51,354 bases of DNA from Lachnospiraceae bacterium (GTDB taxonomy: Bacteria > Bacillota > Clostridia > Lachnospirales > Lachnospiraceae): positions 1 through 51,354 of the forward strand of contig JAFZLB010000091.1 of the NCBI GenBank assembly GCA_017551665.1, given 5' to 3'. Numbering within the stretch: the stretch's first letter is position 1; each line of letters starts with the position of its first letter. Both the position numbers and the translations under genes were made by a program. The notes under the pieces were generated by a model, which saw only the letters and a program-made list of their open reading frames with translations, did not search any database and was not told the DNA's origin. Of this stretch, positions 1 to 10,634 are shown in pieces.

Positions 1-2
1 AA

Positions 3-62
3 AAGGTTGCTGAAATCTTTGCCCGTCCCAAGCCGGCGCCGATATCCTCTCAACCAGTTTAA
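3..62 (+). CDS. Possible 3' end of an upstream gene (partial)
   Basis: One plus-strand frame is open from the window edge and reads KVAEIFARPKPAPISSQPV before a TAA at 60-62. The codons look plausible for this GC-rich genome, but 20 codons cannot prove coding. Another frame stays open to about base 96, so the assignment is weak. No family is recognisable. A short hairpin (83-105) follows and could mark the end of a transcript. Confidence 0.25.
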   Translation, partial: KVAEIFARPKPAPISSQPV

Positions 63-82
63 TACACAGCAACATGAACGGT

Positions 83-105
83 CGGTGTCACAATGAATGA
101 CACCG
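83..105. other. Small inverted repeat upstream of typA
   Basis: CGGTGTCA (83-90) and TGACACCG (98-105) form a perfect 8-bp stem with a 7-nt loop. No clean T-run follows, so it is a weak terminator at best. It lies about 75 nt upstream of the typA -35 box. Confidence 0.4.
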
Positions 106-179
106 GTCTTCTAAATCATGGCTGGGCGCTGAATTGTAACGATGGCGAGGAAACCCCACACCCGCCATCCCTTCTTTTT

Positions 180-208
180 TTGACACTGCCCCCGTAATTC
201 TATATACT
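180..208 (+). promoter_or_regulatory. Promoter of typA, predicted to give a leaderless mRNA
   Basis: A consensus -35 TTGACA (180-185) is followed by exactly 17 nt and a -10 TATACT (203-208). The typA ATG begins 7 nt after the -10 box, where transcription would normally start. No Shine-Dalgarno-like purine tract precedes the ATG. Confidence 0.7.
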
Positions 209-215
209 TTATTAT

Positions 216-2069
216 ATGAAACAGACAAGAAACGACGTGCGCAACGTCGCGATTATTGCGCATGTCGACCACGGCAAAACCACGCTGGTCGACGGGCTGC
301 TGAAACAAAGCGGCATATTCAGGGAGAATCAGGAAGTCGTCGAGCGCGTGATGGATTCCAACGACATCGAGCGCGAGCGCGGCATCACGATTCTGTCCAA
401 AAACACTGCCATCTCCTACAAGGACGTGAAGATCAACATTGTCGACACGCCGGGACATGCGGACTTCGGCGGCGAGGTGGAACGCGTCCTGAAAATGGTG
501 AACGGCGTCATTCTCGTTGTCGATGCCTTCGAAGGCCCGATGCCGCAGACGCGCTTCGTGCTGCGCAAGGCCATGGAACTGAAGCATCCGGTCATCGTCT
601 GTATCAACAAGATCGACCGTCCGGAAGCGCGGCCGCAGGAAGTGATCGACGAGGTGCTGGAGCTTCTCATTGATCTTGGCGCGGACGACAAGCAGCTTGA
701 CTGTCCCTTCGTCTTCGCGAGCGCGCGCGCCGGCGTTTCCTCGCTGGACGCGGAGGAAGAGGGAACGGACTTAAAGCCGCTGCTCGACACCATCATCAAC
801 TACATCCCTGCACCGGTCGGCGATCCGGAGGCCGGTGTGCAGATGCTGATCTCCACGATTGACTACAACGAATATGTCGGCCGCATCGGCGTCGGCAAGA
901 TTGATAACGGCGTTCTGCATGAGGGGCAGGAGGTTCTGATCGTCAATCATCACGAGGAAAACAGACAGATCAAAACCAAGGTCTCCAAGCTCTACGAATT
1001 CGAAGGACTTGAAAAGAAAGAAGTGAAGGAAGCGCGGATGGGCGCCATCGTTGCGCTTTCCGGCATTTCGGACTTAAAGATCGGCGATACGCTCTGCGCC
1101 GCCGACAGCCCGAAGGCCATTCCCTTCCAGAAGATTTCGGAGCCGACGATCTCCATGTTCTTCTCCGTCAATGATTCTCCCTTCGCCGGTACGGAGGGCA
1201 AATACGTCACGAGCCGTCATCTGCGCGAGCGCCTGTACCGCGAACTCAACACGGACGTTTCGCTGCGTGTGGAGGACACGGACACGACGGAAACCTTCAA
1301 GGTCTCCGGCCGCGGTGAGTTGCACCTTTCCGTGCTGATCGAAAACATGCGGCGCGAGGGCTATGAGTTTGCCGTCAGCAAAGCGGAGGTCATTTACAAG
1401 GAAGACGAAAACGGCAAAAAGTTAGAGCCGATGGAGCGCTGCTTCGTGGATGTGCCGGAGGAGTTTTCCGGCAGCGTCATCCAGAAGTTAGGACAGCGCA
1501 AGGGCGAGCTGCTGAACATGTCGGACGCCTCCGGCGGCAGCACGCGCCTGGAGTTCATGATCCCCGCGCGCGGCCTCATCGGCTACCGCGGCGAGTTCAT
1601 GACGGACACCAAGGGCAACGGCATTATGAACACAGTCTTTGAGGAATACGCCCCTTACAAGGGCGATATCACCTACCGCAGGCAGGGCTCGCTCATCGCC
1701 TTCGAAACGGGCGAGGCCGTGACCTACGGCCTGTTCAACGCACAGGACCGCGGCCCGCTCTTCATCACACCGGGCACCAAGGTCTACGCCGGCATGATCA
1801 TCGGCGCGAGCGGCAAGAGCGAAGACATCGAACTGAATGTCTGCAAAACGAAGCACCTGACCAACACCCGCTCCTCTTCCGCGGACGAGGCCCTGCGCCT
1901 GACACCGCCGCGCATCATGAGCCTGGAACAGTGCCTGGAGTTTCTGGAAGCGGACGAGCTGCTCGAAGTCACGCCCCAGACCCTGCGCTTACGAAAACGC
2001 ATCCTTGACGCGACGCAGCGCAAGCGCGAAGCCTTTAAGCAGAAACAGCAATCGGAGAACGCAACATGA
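216..2069 (+). CDS. typA: Ribosome-associated translational GTPase TypA/BipA
   Basis: A 617-residue translational GTPase of the EF-G-like TypA/BipA family, which binds 70S ribosomes and supports growth under stress and cold. The G1 motif [10 protein letters not shown] lies near residue 15, [12 protein letters not shown] (G3) near residue 75 and NKID (G4) near residue 130. Domains II, III and V and the TypA-specific C-terminus follow, and length matches the family. An in-frame stop at 195-197 limits the start to ATG 216, or to GTG 237, which would still give [13 protein letters not shown]. There is no Shine-Dalgarno, and the promoter sits directly on the start codon. The stop overlaps the next start as ATGA, so the two genes are translationally coupled. 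Confidence 0.96.
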   Translation: MKQTRNDVRNVAIIAHVDHGKTTLVDGLLKQSGIFRENQEVVERVMDSNDIERERGITILSKNTAISYKDVKINIVDTPGHADFGGEVERVLKMVNGVILVVDAFEGPMPQTRFVLRKAMELKHPVIVCINKIDRPEARPQEVIDEVLELLIDLGADDKQLDCPFVFASARAGVSSLDAEEEGTDLKPLLDTIINYIPAPVGDPEAGVQMLISTIDYNEYVGRIGVGKIDNGVLHEGQEVLIVNHHEENRQIKTKVSKLYEFEGLEKKEVKEARMGAIVALSGISDLKIGDTLCAADSPKAIPFQKISEPTISMFFSVNDSPFAGTEGKYVTSRHLRERLYRELNTDVSLRVEDTDTTETFKVSGRGELHLSVLIENMRREGYEFAVSKAEVIYKEDENGKKLEPMERCFVDVPEEFSGSVIQKLGQRKGELLNMSDASGGSTRLEFMIPARGLIGYRGEFMTDTKGNGIMNTVFEEYAPYKGDITYRRQGSLIAFETGEAVTYGLFNAQDRGPLFITPGTKVYAGMIIGASGKSEDIELNVCKTKHLTNTRSSSADEALRLTPPRIMSLEQCLEFLEADELLEVTPQTLRLRKRILDATQRKREAFKQKQQSENAT

Positions 2070-2782
2070 AAACATTTGTGAAGGGATTTCTTGCCTCCGT
2101 CCTCGGCATCGTGTTTTTCCTCGCGGTGCTGGTCGCGTGGATTGAACTGACGGACCCGAACCGCGGGCTCGAAACGGAAGATTCCGCCATCAGCGGAACC
2201 GCGGGTGCCTCCGGAAGCGGCGGCGTCATTGCCACGCAGACGGGAACGGGCACAGGCACCGGTGCTGCCCCTTCGACCGGCACGGGCAACGCAACGGGCG
2301 GCGCTGCCGTCTCCAGCGTCGCGGAAAGCGTCACGGATGCCTACGCGGGTGCCTCCGCTTCCCGCGAAGCGGTGATGCGGGATTTCCTTGCCATCATCGA
2401 ACCGGAGGTGCGGGAAACCTTCGGCAACAATGTCACCGTGGAACGCAGCGACATGCGCATCGTCATCTCCTTCTGGGTGGACAATCTGATCACGGACCTC
2501 TCACAGGCACAGGTTGACGATTCCACGATGAACCTCTGGATCAGCACCAAGGAAAAAGCGGACGCCCTCTGCACTACTTATTACAACCAGCTGGCGGGCT
2601 TCAATATTTCCAACGCCCACATCACGGTCAATCTTCTGAACGAACGTGACCGGGACAAGATCATCCTGTCCTACGAGGACGGCCGTCTCGTCCATGACGG
2701 TCTGCCGGATTCCCATCTGCGCTCACAGATGGAGCGTTATACGCAGGCGGATACCTCCGCGACATCGGGGGGGAGCAACTAA
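2066..2782 (+). CDS. Hypothetical membrane-anchored protein, typA operon
   Basis: A 238-residue protein not recognised as any named family. One N-terminal hydrophobic segment (about residues 5-26) could be a signal anchor. A Gly/Thr/Ser/Ala-rich low-complexity linker follows (about 45-95). A folded-looking mixed alpha/beta region (about 105-225) contains TFGNNVTVERSDMRIVISFW, and a short Ser/Thr/Gly tail ends the protein. The likely arrangement is a membrane tether with an external C-terminal domain. The start overlaps the typA stop by 4 nt, so it is co-transcribed and probably translationally coupled. No catalytic motif is visible, and any functional link to TypA is only inferred from the operon. 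Confidence 0.8.
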   Translation: MKTFVKGFLASVLGIVFFLAVLVAWIELTDPNRGLETEDSAISGTAGASGSGGVIATQTGTGTGTGAAPSTGTGNATGGAAVSSVAESVTDAYAGASASREAVMRDFLAIIEPEVRETFGNNVTVERSDMRIVISFWVDNLITDLSQAQVDDSTMNLWISTKEKADALCTTYYNQLAGFNISNAHITVNLLNERDRDKIILSYEDGRLVHDGLPDSHLRSQMERYTQADTSATSGGSN

Positions 2783-2807
2783 AAAGCGCCTGAACATCAG
2801 GCGCTTT
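2783..2807 (-). terminator. Rho-independent terminator of tRNA-Thr; also ends the typA operon
   Basis: AAAGCGCCTGA (2783-2793) and TCAGGCGCTTT (2797-2807) form a perfect 11-bp stem with a 3-nt loop. On the minus strand the stem runs into TTTTT, the stronger direction, just after the tRNA 3' end. On the plus strand it lies directly after the stop of the 238-residue gene. Confidence 0.8.
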
Positions 2808-2812
2808 CGGAA

Positions 2813-2885
2813 AGCTGCTGACGGGAATCGGACCCGTGACCTCCGCACTACCAATGCGACGCACTACCGACTGTGCTACAGCAGC
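2813..2885 (-). tRNA. tRNA-Thr (anticodon GGT)
   Basis: The minus strand folds as a full 73-nt cloverleaf. The acceptor GCTGCTG pairs with CAGCAGC, a 4-bp D-stem GCAC/GTGC is present, and the anticodon stem TCGCA/TGCGG closes loop TTGGTAG, giving anticodon GGT for Thr codon ACC. The T-stem is ACGGG/CCCGT and the discriminator base is T. CCA is not encoded. It has its own consensus promoter upstream (2910-2938) and a terminator immediately downstream. Confidence 0.95.
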
Positions 2886-2909
2886 TTATGGTAAAAAACC
2901 ACGTCCACT

Positions 2910-2938
2910 ATTCTATCAAACGGTATTTGCTTTGTCAA
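2910..2938 (-). promoter_or_regulatory. Promoter of tRNA-Thr
   Basis: On the minus strand, TTGACA (plus 2933-2938), a 17-nt spacer and TAGAAT (plus 2910-2915) form a near-consensus vegetative promoter. It should start about 18 nt before the tRNA. The -35 box overlaps the first base of the divergent yigZ-like ATG. Confidence 0.8.
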
Positions 2939-3567
2939 TGAAAGAAGACTTCTGCCGCAGCGTGGCCGCGTACGCCACCGCGGAAATCATCGAAAAAAAA
3001 TCCCGCTTCATCGGCGAGATCTTTCCCGTTGCCTCGGAAGAGGAAGCGACGGAGCAGATTGCCGCGGTCAAAAAGAAATACCATGACGCGCGTCACCACT
3101 GCTTTGCCTTTGTCTGCGGCATGCGCGCGGAGCTCTTGCGCTTCTCCGACGACGGCGAACCCCAGGGCACGGCGGGCAAACCCATCCTGGCCGTCCTCAC
3201 GGGGGCGGAACTGACGAACACGCTCATCGTCGTCACCAGATACTTCGGCGGCACGCTGCTGGGCACCGGCGGTCTCACACGCGCTTACACGGAAGCCGCG
3301 CAGGCGGCGTTGCAGGCGGCGCAGATCCACACCCATACCCTCGGACGGGAGCTGACGTTCCGGGTGGCCTACGGCATGAGCGGCAGCGTGGAACACTATC
3401 TGCGCAAGAACGACATCGCGATCGGCAACCCTGTCTACGAAAACGACGTGCGCTACACGGTCTTCATTCCCCTGGCGCACGCCGATACGGTCGTAAACGA
3501 TTTAACGAATATTTGTAGTGGAAATATCGATATAACCTCCGGCGATCCTCTCTACCGGGTGCTCTGA
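2938..3567 (+). CDS. yigZ: YigZ/IMPACT (UPF0029) family protein
   Basis: A 209-residue protein of the IMPACT/YigZ family. It contains the family signature DDGEPQGTAGKP (near residue 80) followed by TLIVVTRYFGGTLLGTGGL, and a C-terminal ferredoxin-like domain. Eukaryotic IMPACT regulates Gcn2; the bacterial role is poorly defined. ATG 2938 gives a normal N-terminus, although TTG 2932 is possible. There is no Shine-Dalgarno, and the start lies inside the promoter of the divergent tRNA gene, so expression may be low or coupled in an unusual way. The stop is only 3 nt from the stop of the convergent penicillin-binding protein gene. Confidence 0.9.
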   Translation: MKEDFCRSVAAYATAEIIEKKSRFIGEIFPVASEEEATEQIAAVKKKYHDARHHCFAFVCGMRAELLRFSDDGEPQGTAGKPILAVLTGAELTNTLIVVTRYFGGTLLGTGGLTRAYTEAAQAALQAAQIHTHTLGRELTFRVAYGMSGSVEHYLRKNDIAIGNPVYENDVRYTVFIPLAHADTVVNDLTNICSGNIDITSGDPLYRVL

Positions 3568-3570
3568 AAT

Positions 3571-6480
3571 TTATCCGCCTTCTTCTCCGCCGCCCGCGTT
3601 CGGATCAGGTTCCGGCTGCGGTTGCGGCTGCGGCTCAGGCTGCGGCTGCGCGTTCGGATCCGGCTGTGCGTTCGGATCCGGCTGTGCGTTGGGATCCGGT
3701 TGCGCGTTGGGATCCGCGTTCGGATCCGGCTGCTCCGCCGCCGTATCCCGGAACAGATTGAAGACCGTTCCCGTTTCCTGGAAGCGCTGGAAGGCAACCG
3801 CGGCCAGGGTCTGTGCCTGGTTGCGCGCCGTCTCGTCATCGGCCCCCGCTTCCTTGAAATAATTATAGGCCTGCTGGTACAGCGTCTGCGGGGATTCCGG
3901 CAGCGTCCAGAAGGAAGCGTCGTGATTGCACTTTTTACGCACAATCTGCTGCTGCCCGTTTTCATCCACGATCATTTCCGTCTCCGCGCCCGCCACATCC
4001 GTGCGGTTGCCGGCCTGGGAGCCCCTGGCCACCTGATCCGGCTCAATCGGCGGCAGAACGGAAACCTCGTCCACGGCAAAGGGACAGTGCGTATTCGCCT
4101 GCAGCTTTGTGGCGCGGCAGATGCTGCCGTTGAAATGCTGGTCACAGCTCTCCGTCGGCACCGTGCCGATCGCAAAAAGTTCCGTGCGCACATGCCCGTC
4201 GCAGAGTCCGCCGACCGGCAGCTTTCCGGAAACGCCGCAGACCGCGGCCGACGTCAGTCCTTCCGCGGGCGGAATGAAATTGAGATACTCCTTGCCCTCA
4301 TGCACCTGCCCCATGATCTTGCCCCAGAGCTTTGTGGCCATCTGGGTATTCGGGAGCACTTCGTTATTATCATAACCCACCCACACCGTGCAGGTGTAAT
4401 ATCTCGTGTAGCCGGAGAACCAGCTGTCCCTGTCGTCCGATGTCGTGCCGGTCTTTCCGGCGATGGCCGTCGTACCGAAATTGGCGTTCAAACCGTTGCC
4501 CCAGCCCACGACATCCTGCATGGCGCTGGTCAGAAGGTATGCCGTTGTTTCCTTTAAGACACGGCGCGTCTCCTGATTCTGCGTTTTGTCGATCAGGACG
4601 TTGCCCTGATTGTCCACGACCTTGGTGTAATACGTCGGCTTCACGTAGACGCCGCCGTTGGCAATCGTGGCGTAGGCCGCGTTCAGCTCCACGTTTTTCA
4701 CGCCGTGCGTCAGGCCGCCGAGCGCCATGGACTGCGTGACGTCGGAATAAATCTCGTCCCCGACACGGAGGGATTCCACCAGCGTCGTGAAGCCGAAGCG
4801 CTGCAAATACTCATAGCCCAGCTGCGGCGAAATCCAGGTCAGCGTCTTCACCGTGACCACATTCGCGGAGTCCTTGATGGCGTTCCGGAGCGAATACATC
4901 CCCCGGTACTCCTGCCCCCACCAGTTGCGGACCAGGCGTCCGTTGTCATAGGCGTAAGGCGCGTCGTTGATCGTCGTCGCGAGGCTCATGCCGTAATCAT
5001 CGAGCGCCGGCGCGTAGGTGCTGACCACCTTGAAGGTGGAACCGGGCTGTCTTGTGGTGTCACTGGCGCGGTTCAGGGTACGGGAAGCCTCCTTGGGCCC
5101 GCGTCCGCCCACCATCGCCACCACATGTCCGTTCGTCTGGTCACTGATGACAACGGAGGTCTGGGGCTGCAGCGTCAGCGAGATGCGTTCGTCGAAGACC
5201 CTGTCCCCTTCCTGCAGCACGGCTTCCTTATACTGCTCCACCGCGGCATAGGCATCCTCTTCCGTATTATAAAGACGGTTGTAATTGACATTGAACTGCT
5301 TGAAATAGGTTTCCAGCATTTCCTGGGAGTGATTCTCCAGCGTGCCGTCCGCCTTTTCGATCGTCAGGGCGTAGGACAACAGCACCAGGGTATAGGGCGG
5401 ATAGTTTTCCGGATCCGCCACGATCTCGTCCGCGATGCGCTGGATGCGCGGGTCCTGGGTCGAATAAATCTTCAGGCCGCTGGAATACATCAGCGTGAAG
5501 GCCTGGGTTTCGTTGTAACCCAGTTCCATCAGGTCTTCCTTGAGCTGCACGGTCAACGCGTCCACGAAATAACTCGTGACGTCGGAACCCTCCTGCTCCG
5601 AGTTGACCAGCTGGATGCGGGAATACACGTCATCCGCCTTGGCCGCGTCGTATTCCTCCTGGGTGATCATGCCCTGGTCCTTCATATTGCCGAGCACGCG
5701 GTTGCGGCGCTTCTCGTTTTCCTCCGGATAAGAGATCGGGTTATAGCCGGAAGGATTCTGCGTAATTCCGGCGATGCAGGCACATTCCGAAAGGGAAAGC
5801 TCCGAAACGGATTTGCCGAAGTACCGGAGAGAGGCGGCCTGCACGCCCAGCGTGTTCTGGCCAAGGTTGATCGTGTTCATGTAATTCAGCAGGATGTCAT
5901 CCTTCGACATGTGCTTTTCCAACTCGATCGCGAGGAACTGCTCCTGGAATTTGCGCTTCCACTTGGCAAAGCCCGTCTGCCCGATCCAGTCCGTAAAGAC
6001 GTTGTTTTTGAGCAGCTGCTGCGTGATCGTGGAAGCACCCTGCGAGAAATCGCCGCTGCGGATGCCCTCCACGCCGGCACGCATGATACCGTAGATATCA
6101 ATGCCGTTGTGCGTGTAAAAGCGCTCGTCCTCAATGGCGACAAAGGCGTTCTTCAGATTCTTGGGAATCATGTCCCATGTCACGGGAATGCGGTTGGAAT
6201 CCTGGGACACGAGCTTCGCGATCTGATTGCCGTCCGCGTCATAGACAAAGGTAGAGTATCCGCGCGGCGTCACGGTGATGCCGGTGATGTCCGGCGCCGA
6301 AGACAACACGCCCCGGAAGGCGCCGATCCCGGCCGCGAGACCGATGGCGATGACGGCCACGGCGGCGATGATGACCACATGAAACACCAGCACGGTGATC
6401 TTGTGGTACAGCTTCTCCGTGTGGCTCAGCAATGCTCTTTCCTGTTTTCTGATTCCTCTTCTTGTGAAGTCCATGTCCAT
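3571..6480 (-). CDS. Class A penicillin-binding protein (transglycosylase/transpeptidase)
   Basis: A 969-residue bifunctional peptidoglycan synthase. There is a cytoplasmic N-terminus and one membrane segment (about residues 28-52). The GT51 transglycosylase domain carries EDERFYTHNG (117-126, catalytic Glu) and GASTITQQL (148-156). The transpeptidase has S481-TF-K484, SAN (538-540) and KTG (676-678), all intact. A Cys-containing segment follows, and the last ~60 residues are Pro/Asp/Asn/Gln-rich repeats of DPNAQP type, probably wall-spanning. Two start codons (6480 and 6474) are possible, neither with a good Shine-Dalgarno. A roughly 130-nt structured leader precedes the gene. Confidence 0.95.
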   Translation of the reverse strand: MDMDFTRRGIRKQERALLSHTEKLYHKITVLVFHVVIIAAVAVIAIGLAAGIGAFRGVLSSAPDITGITVTPRGYSTFVYDADGNQIAKLVSQDSNRIPVTWDMIPKNLKNAFVAIEDERFYTHNGIDIYGIMRAGVEGIRSGDFSQGASTITQQLLKNNVFTDWIGQTGFAKWKRKFQEQFLAIELEKHMSKDDILLNYMNTINLGQNTLGVQAASLRYFGKSVSELSLSECACIAGITQNPSGYNPISYPEENEKRRNRVLGNMKDQGMITQEEYDAAKADDVYSRIQLVNSEQEGSDVTSYFVDALTVQLKEDLMELGYNETQAFTLMYSSGLKIYSTQDPRIQRIADEIVADPENYPPYTLVLLSYALTIEKADGTLENHSQEMLETYFKQFNVNYNRLYNTEEDAYAAVEQYKEAVLQEGDRVFDERISLTLQPQTSVVISDQTNGHVVAMVGGRGPKEASRTLNRASDTTRQPGSTFKVVSTYAPALDDYGMSLATTINDAPYAYDNGRLVRNWWGQEYRGMYSLRNAIKDSANVVTVKTLTWISPQLGYEYLQRFGFTTLVESLRVGDEIYSDVTQSMALGGLTHGVKNVELNAAYATIANGGVYVKPTYYTKVVDNQGNVLIDKTQNQETRRVLKETTAYLLTSAMQDVVGWGNGLNANFGTTAIAGKTGTTSDDRDSWFSGYTRYYTCTVWVGYDNNEVLPNTQMATKLWGKIMGQVHEGKEYLNFIPPAEGLTSAAVCGVSGKLPVGGLCDGHVRTELFAIGTVPTESCDQHFNGSICRATKLQANTHCPFAVDEVSVLPPIEPDQVARGSQAGNRTDVAGAETEMIVDENGQQQIVRKKCNHDASFWTLPESPQTLYQQAYNYFKEAGADDETARNQAQTLAAVAFQRFQETGTVFNLFRDTAAEQPDPNADPNAQPDPNAQPDPNAQPDPNAQPQPEPQPQPQPEPDPNAGGGEEGG
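3646..3730. repeat. 18-nt tandem repeats in the PBP tail
   Basis: Tandem 18-nt units built on GGATCCGGCTGTGCGTTC (plus strand) encode the DPNAQP repeats at the PBP C-terminus. The units are nearly identical at the DNA level, so copy number probably varies between strains. Confidence 0.8.
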
Positions 6481-6490
6481 TTAGCTTCAA

Positions 6491-8307
<1,817 letters not shown>

Positions 8308-8355
8308 ACAGAAAGTGTTGTTGGGTGTTTTTTCAAAAGTATAAGGAGGAACAAA

Positions 8356-9066
8356 ATGACAGCTTATATTGCGGAATTTGTAGGGACGATGTTTCTTGTC
8401 ATTCTGGGCGACGGCGTATGCTGTAACGTCTCCCTGAACAAGTCAGGCTTTAAGGGTGCGGGTCCCGTCCACATCCTGATCGGCTGGGGTATGGCGGTTA
8501 TGGTGCCCGCTTACACCTTCGGCGCGGCCTCCGGTTCGCACTTCAACCCGGCCGTGACGATCGGTGCGGCGGTTCGCGGCGGCTTTGCGTGGGAAATGGT
8601 ACCCGGCTATATCATTGCGCAGCTCGCCGGCGGCTTCTGCGGTGCGATTCTCCTGATGATCCTCTATCATGATCACATCAAGGCAACGGAAGAAGACGCC
8701 GTCATCCGCGGCTGCTTCTGCACCGCTCCGTCCATCCCGAACCAGGGCCTGAACTTCCTTTCCGAGTTCTTCGCCACCTTCATGCTGGTCTTCACGCTGG
8801 CGGCCATCCCGGGCGGCGCAGGCGAATCCCACGTCAGCTGGGTGCTCGTGTACGGCGTCATCGTATCGATGGGCGCTTCCTTCGGCGGCCTGACGGGCTA
8901 TGCCATGAACGCAGCGAGAGATTCCGCACCGCGTCTGGCCTATCAGCTCTTCGGCCCGAACAAGGGCAGCAAGAATCCCGACTGGGGCTATGGCTGGATT
9001 CCGCTGATCGCGCCGGTCTGCGGCGGTATCGTCGGTTCCCTTGCCTACATGGCGATCCTCGGATAA
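8356..9066 (+). CDS. glpF: Glycerol facilitator (MIP/aquaglyceroporin)
   Basis: A 236-residue six-helix MIP channel admitting glycerol across the membrane to supply GlpK. The first half-helix motif NPA is intact (residues 64-66, in SHFNPAVTIG). The second is NAA (185-187, in YAMNAARDS) instead of canonical NPA, while the following Arg-Asp typical of glycerol channels is kept. AAGGAGG lies just before ATG 8356. The gene lies between glpK and the glycerol-3-phosphate oxidising genes, which fits an uptake role. The Ala substitution is the only oddity. Confidence 0.95.
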   Translation: MTAYIAEFVGTMFLVILGDGVCCNVSLNKSGFKGAGPVHILIGWGMAVMVPAYTFGAASGSHFNPAVTIGAAVRGGFAWEMVPGYIIAQLAGGFCGAILLMILYHDHIKATEEDAVIRGCFCTAPSIPNQGLNFLSEFFATFMLVFTLAAIPGGAGESHVSWVLVYGVIVSMGASFGGLTGYAMNAARDSAPRLAYQLFGPNKGSKNPDWGYGWIPLIAPVCGGIVGSLAYMAILG

Positions 9067-9116
9067 GGAACCGTACCTCGTACCGGACAACTGAACAATC
9101 TTAGCTATGAGACTGG

Positions 9117-9159
9117 GGAGCCGGCAAAGCACACATCTTAAAGGCGTTTTGCCGGCTCC
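9117..9159. other. Intercistronic hairpin between glpF and the glpA-like gene
   Basis: GGAGCCGGCAAA (9117-9128) and TTTGCCGGCTCC (9148-9159) make a perfect 12-bp stem with a 19-nt loop. It is not followed by a T-run, so transcript stabilisation or processing is more likely than termination. A ribosome binding site (AAGGAGA) follows at 9168. Confidence 0.55.
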
Positions 9160-9182
9160 TCTTACGTAAGGAGACATGTCGT

Positions 9183-10634
9183 ATGTATGATATTATCATC
9201 ATCGGTGCGGGCGTCACGGGCGCCGCTGTCGCGCGGGAGCTCTCCCGCTACGACGCGCGGATCTGCGTGCTCGAACGGGAAGAGGATGTCTGCTGCGGAA
9301 CCTCCAAAGCCAACTCCGCCATCGTCCATGCCGGCTTTGACGCTGCCGAAGGATCTTTGATGGCGCGTTTTAATGTCCGCGGCAATGAACTGATGGAGGG
9401 GCTTGCGAAGGATCTCGACATCCCCTTCAAACGCAACGGCTCCCTTGTGGTCTGCATTCACAAAGAAGAACTGGACGGCCTGAAGGATCTGTATGACCGG
9501 GGCGTGAAGAACGGCGTTCCCGACTTAAAAATTCTCTCCCGCGAGGAGCTTCTGGAAATGGAGCCGAATCTTTCGGAGAACGCGGAAGGTGCGCTCTACG
9601 CCCCGACGGGGGGCATCATCTGTCCCTTCAAACTGAATATCGCACTGGCGGAAAACGCCTTCGTCAACGGCGTGGAATTCCGCTTCAACACCCGCGCGGA
9701 GCAGCTGACGCGTGACGAAGAGGGGCTTTGGCACATCCGCACAAATAACGGCGAATACGTCACACGCTACGTGGTCAACGCGGCGGGACTGTATTCCGAT
9801 TACTTCCATAACATGGTCAGCGAGAAAAAGATTCACATCACTCCGCGCCGCGGAGATTACTGCATCCTGGACAAGGAAACCGGTGATCTCGTGGAAAAGA
9901 CCATCTTCCCGCAGCCTTCCAAAATGGGCAAGGGCATCCTGGTCGCGCCGACGATCCACGGCAATCTCTTCGTCGGGCCGACGGCCGTGGACATCGAAGA
10001 CAAGGAATCCACCGCGACAACGCAGGACGGCATCGCGCAGCTCATCGAAAAGGGCGGCATGTACGTGAAGGATCTGCCGATCAAAAAGGTCATCACCTCC
10101 TTCGCCGGTCTGCGCGCGCATGAGGACGGCCATGAATTCATCCTCGGAGAACCGGAAGACGCGCCGCACTTCATTGACTGTGCCGGCATCGAATCTCCGG
10201 GTCTGACCTCCTGCCCCGCCATCGGCGAATACATCGCGGAAATGATGCGTGACATGATGGATCTGAAGGAAAAGGAAAACTGGATCGGCACGCGCAAGGA
10301 CGTGGTCAGCACGGAAGGGCTTTCGCTGGAGGAACGCAACGCGCTCATCAAAGAAAACCCGGCCTTCGGCACCATCATCTGCCGCTGCGAATCCGTGACG
10401 GAGGGAGAGATTTTGGACGCCATCCACCGTCCGCTCGGCGCGCGTTCCCTGGACGGCGTCAAGCGCCGCACGCGTGCGGGCATGGGACGCTGCCAGGCGG
10501 GCTTCTGCTCCCCGCGCGTCATGGAGATCCTGCACCGTGAGCTCGGCCTTCCGATGGAAGAGATCAAAAAGAGCAGCGGAAAGAGCAACATGGTCTTTTA
10601 CCGCACCAAAGAGGAAGGAGGGCACACCGCATGA
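9183..10634 (+). CDS. FAD-dependent glycerol-3-phosphate dehydrogenase-like (GlpA type) with BFD [2Fe-2S] domain
   Basis: A 483-residue flavoprotein. The N-terminal dinucleotide fold begins IIIIGAGVTGAAVARELSRYD, and the middle resembles DAO/GlpA/LhgO oxidoreductases. The C-terminus holds a BFD-like [2Fe-2S] domain with Cys pattern CRCE and CQAGFC. With the next two genes it forms a set that in clostridia sits beside glpK/glpF and is taken as the anaerobic glycerol-3-phosphate dehydrogenase, yielding DHAP. L-2-hydroxyglutarate oxidase-like activity is an alternative from sequence alone; the glycerol context favours GlpA. Its stop overlaps the next start (ATGA). Confidence 0.85.
   Translation: MYDIIIIGAGVTGAAVARELSRYDARICVLEREEDVCCGTSKANSAIVHAGFDAAEGSLMARFNVRGNELMEGLAKDLDIPFKRNGSLVVCIHKEELDGLKDLYDRGVKNGVPDLKILSREELLEMEPNLSENAEGALYAPTGGIICPFKLNIALAENAFVNGVEFRFNTRAEQLTRDEEGLWHIRTNNGEYVTRYVVNAAGLYSDYFHNMVSEKKIHITPRRGDYCILDKETGDLVEKTIFPQPSKMGKGILVAPTIHGNLFVGPTAVDIEDKESTATTQDGIAQLIEKGGMYVKDLPIKKVITSFAGLRAHEDGHEFILGEPEDAPHFIDCAGIESPGLTSCPAIGEYIAEMMRDMMDLKEKENWIGTRKDVVSTEGLSLEERNALIKENPAFGTIICRCESVTEGEILDAIHRPLGARSLDGVKRRTRAGMGRCQAGFCSPRVMEILHRELGLPMEEIKKSSGKSNMVFYRTKEEGGHTA

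Noticed and set aside
2836-2937. Upstream start for the yigZ-like gene inside the tRNA
   Set aside because: The ATG at 2836 lies within tRNA-Thr, and the extra residues do not match the family.
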